DNA of 7,505 nucleotides from an uncultured Collinsella sp. (lineage in GTDB: Bacteria; Actinomycetota; Coriobacteriia; Coriobacteriales; Coriobacteriaceae). Every line of letters begins with the position of its first letter. Within the stretch, counting starts at the first letter, position 1. The notes below the pieces were generated by a model. It saw nothing but the letters and a program-made list of their open reading frames with translations, did not search any database and was not told the origin of the DNA. A program made the translations under genes and the position numbers. The DNA lies in NCBI GenBank assembly GCA_902495085.1, contig CABUWA010000092.1, forward strand, positions 1 through 7,505. Reading direction: 5' to 3'. This document shows, piece after piece, positions 7,073-7,505 of this stretch.

Positions 7073-7179
7073 GGGGCCGGATATAAGGTTTCCTGCTCTA
7101 CAGTCCTGCGCAAGACGAAGGCCACATTAAGTGGCCTTCTTTGCGTGCGGAACTCGCGATAAACCTTATATCCGGCCCC
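7073..7179. repeat. 107-nt element with perfect 19-bp inverted arms
   Basis: GGGGCCGGATATAAGGTTT (7073-7091) is matched without error by its reverse complement at 7161-7179. The 69-nt interior carries a separate terminator-like hairpin. The arms begin 26 nt after the tsaBD stop codon. No clear target-site duplication is visible at the edges (CGGA on the left, GCCC on the right), and the interior is too short to encode a transposase. It could be a miniature repeat element, a long RNA stem that protects the operon's 3' end, or an RNase III site. The left arm can instead pair with upstream GGTCCCC (7059-7065) through GGGGCC, leaving one bulged T, so two folds compete. Confidence 0.75.
7117..7142 (+). 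terminator. Terminator-like hairpin after tsaBD
   Basis: GAAGGCCAC (7117-7125) and GTGGCCTTC (7131-7139) form a perfect 9-bp stem with the loop ATTAA, followed by only three Ts (7140-7142). GCAAG (7110-7114) can pair with TTTGC (7140-7144) to lengthen the stem past a 2-nt bulge. It is the best candidate for the end of the acpS-tsaBD transcript, 71-96 nt after the stop codon, although the T-run is short. Confidence 0.65.
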
Positions 7180-7290
7180 GCCCCCGAGGAGCATCTCTCA
7201 AGCAAAAACTGTCGTTCGGTAAAGTCCGAGGTCAGCGGCGTTTTATACCGAGAAATTCAAAAAAAGTTGAAAATTCATTACATATTTGCG
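7180..7290. other. Gene-free AT-rich spacer upstream of the leader promoter
   Basis: I see no credible gene on either strand. The right half (about 7240-7290) is markedly AT-rich and includes TTCAA (7256-7260) facing TTGAA (7267-7271) across an A-run. The similar strings GAAATTCA (7252-7259) and GAAAATTCA (7269-7277) lie about 17 bp apart. These lie immediately upstream of the -35 box at 7291 and could act as an UP element or a regulator site. On the minus strand, TTCAAC and TATAAA are spaced 18 bp apart, but no gene follows to make use of them. Confidence 0.4.
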
Positions 7291-7319
7291 TTGACTTTAG
7301 GTAACTAAAGTTTCATACT
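7291..7319 (+). promoter_or_regulatory. Promoter of the leader-peptide operon
   Basis: TTGACT (7291-7296) and CATACT (7314-7319) match sigma-70 type boxes at 5/6 and 4/6 with an ideal 17-bp spacer. AT-rich DNA upstream would suit an UP element. The start site should fall near 7326, giving an untranslated leader of about 65 nt before the short peptide at 7391. The spacer contains a palindrome, described separately. Confidence 0.7.
7294..7311. promoter_or_regulatory. Putative operator palindrome within the promoter spacer
   Basis: ACTTTAG (7294-7300) and CTAAAGT (7305-7311) are perfect inverted arms around GTAA. The site overlaps the -35 box and ends 2 bp before the -10 box, so a dimeric regulator bound here would block RNA polymerase. 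The regulator cannot be named from the sequence. The TTAG...CTAA pattern is seen among targets of several winged-helix families, including DtxR-like and MarR-like proteins, but this is only a loose likeness. Confidence 0.5.
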
Positions 7320-7390
7320 CCTTTTCAACCACTGGGGGATGTGAACACGCACGGATCGTTCGCATCATGATTGAAGAGGATTTCTTAGAC

Positions 7391-7435
7391 ATGTTCACGC
7401 ATCAGCTAAACATTATCAGCGTAGTAATTATCTGA
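7391..7435 (+). CDS. Leader peptide of a branched-chain amino acid operon (attenuator)
   Basis: A 14-codon frame encodes MFTHQLNIISVVII and stops at TGA 7433-7435. Four Ile, two Val and one Leu make half the peptide, with Val-Val-Ile-Ile directly before the stop. This is the hallmark of leader peptides whose ribosome stalls when charged tRNA-Ile or tRNA-Val is scarce, as in E. coli ilvGMEDA and Corynebacterium ilvBNC. GAGGA (7376-7380) lies 10 nt upstream of the ATG. An in-frame ATG at 7367 would extend it by MIEEDFLD to 22 residues, but has no close Shine-Dalgarno. It follows a good promoter and precedes competing hairpins. The controlled gene is beyond the right edge; ilvB, ilvC, ilvD or leuA are candidates, by inference only. 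Confidence 0.75.
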   Translation: MFTHQLNIISVVII

Positions 7436-7437
7436 TG

Positions 7438-7498
7438 CGGGTTAGCACATACAGCTAGCCCGTACGATAACGGGCGGCTGATGAAGATGAGGGCCGTC
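7438..7498 (+). promoter_or_regulatory. Competing RNA hairpins of the attenuator (incomplete at right edge)
   Basis: Three stems share segments. Stem A pairs CGGGTTAGC (7438-7446) with GCTAGCCCG (7454-7462): nine pairs including one G-U, with a 7-nt loop. Stem B pairs GCCCGT (7458-7463) with ACGGGC (7470-7475) and excludes A. Stem C pairs GGCGGCT (7473-7479) with GGCCGTC (7492-7498), including two G-U pairs, and overlaps B. Stem A begins two bases after the leader stop codon, so a stalled ribosome would cover its 5' arm. No T-run is present before the window ends; the true terminator probably uses AGGGCCGTCGAGCGCA as its left arm with its right arm outside. Which fold favours termination therefore cannot be decided here. 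Confidence 0.55.
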
Positions 7499-7505
7499 GA
7501 GCGCA

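Noticed and set aside
7073..7179. CRISPR-like or IS-end interpretation of the inverted repeat
   Set aside because: There is a single pair of inverted arms and no array of direct repeats, no transposase frame inside, and no visible target-site duplication.
6889..7194. Minus-strand open frame of 101 codons covering the inverted repeat
   Set aside because: It overlaps the end of tsaBD and both repeat arms, and its Arg/Pro-rich sequence resembles no protein I know; likely spurious.
7481..7505. ATGAAGATGAGGGCC as the start of a new gene at the right edge
   Set aside because: Only eight codons are visible, no good Shine-Dalgarno precedes it, and the bases are better explained as part of the attenuator hairpins. 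It cannot be excluded without more sequence.

Overview
The window looks like a GC-rich actinobacterial chromosome, most likely class Coriobacteriia and possibly Collinsella. I infer this from codon choice, gene order and the TsaB-RimI-TsaD fusion; no database search was possible. Nothing resembles phage, plasmid or IS material, and all genes run on the + strand.

Layout. (1) Positions 1-113 hold the 3' half of a 5S rRNA, a small trailing hairpin and a strong intrinsic terminator, i.e. the end of an rRNA operon. (2) A probable promoter at 164-193 starts a tight six-gene operon at 223-7046: acpS, nnr, alr, a family 4 uracil-DNA glycosylase, tsaE, and one 794-residue gene that fuses TsaB, RimI and TsaD. 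Gaps are 0, 2, 8 and 12 nt, and the last pair overlaps by 14 nt, so translation is probably coupled. (3) Positions 7047-7290 have no gene. They contain a 107-nt element with perfect 19-bp inverted arms around a terminator-like hairpin, then AT-rich DNA. (4) Positions 7291-7505 hold a good promoter with a palindrome in its spacer, a 14-codon leader peptide rich in Ile and Val, and competing hairpins. This is the control region of a gene beyond the right edge, probably for branched-chain amino acid biosynthesis.

Function. The operon joins housekeeping tasks: activating acyl carrier protein (AcpS), repairing hydrated NAD(P)H (Nnr), supplying D-alanine for peptidoglycan (Alr), removing uracil from DNA (UDG), and making the t6A37 modification of ANN-decoding tRNAs (TsaE, TsaB, TsaD), with RimI acetylating ribosomal protein S18. 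The series alr-tsaE-tsaB-rimI-tsaD is also the Mycobacterium tuberculosis order. Here udg sits between alr and tsaE, and the last three genes have become one.

The most interesting items are the triple fusion, the leader/attenuator region with its putative operator, and the inverted-repeat element. None amounts to a wholly new system on sequence alone.
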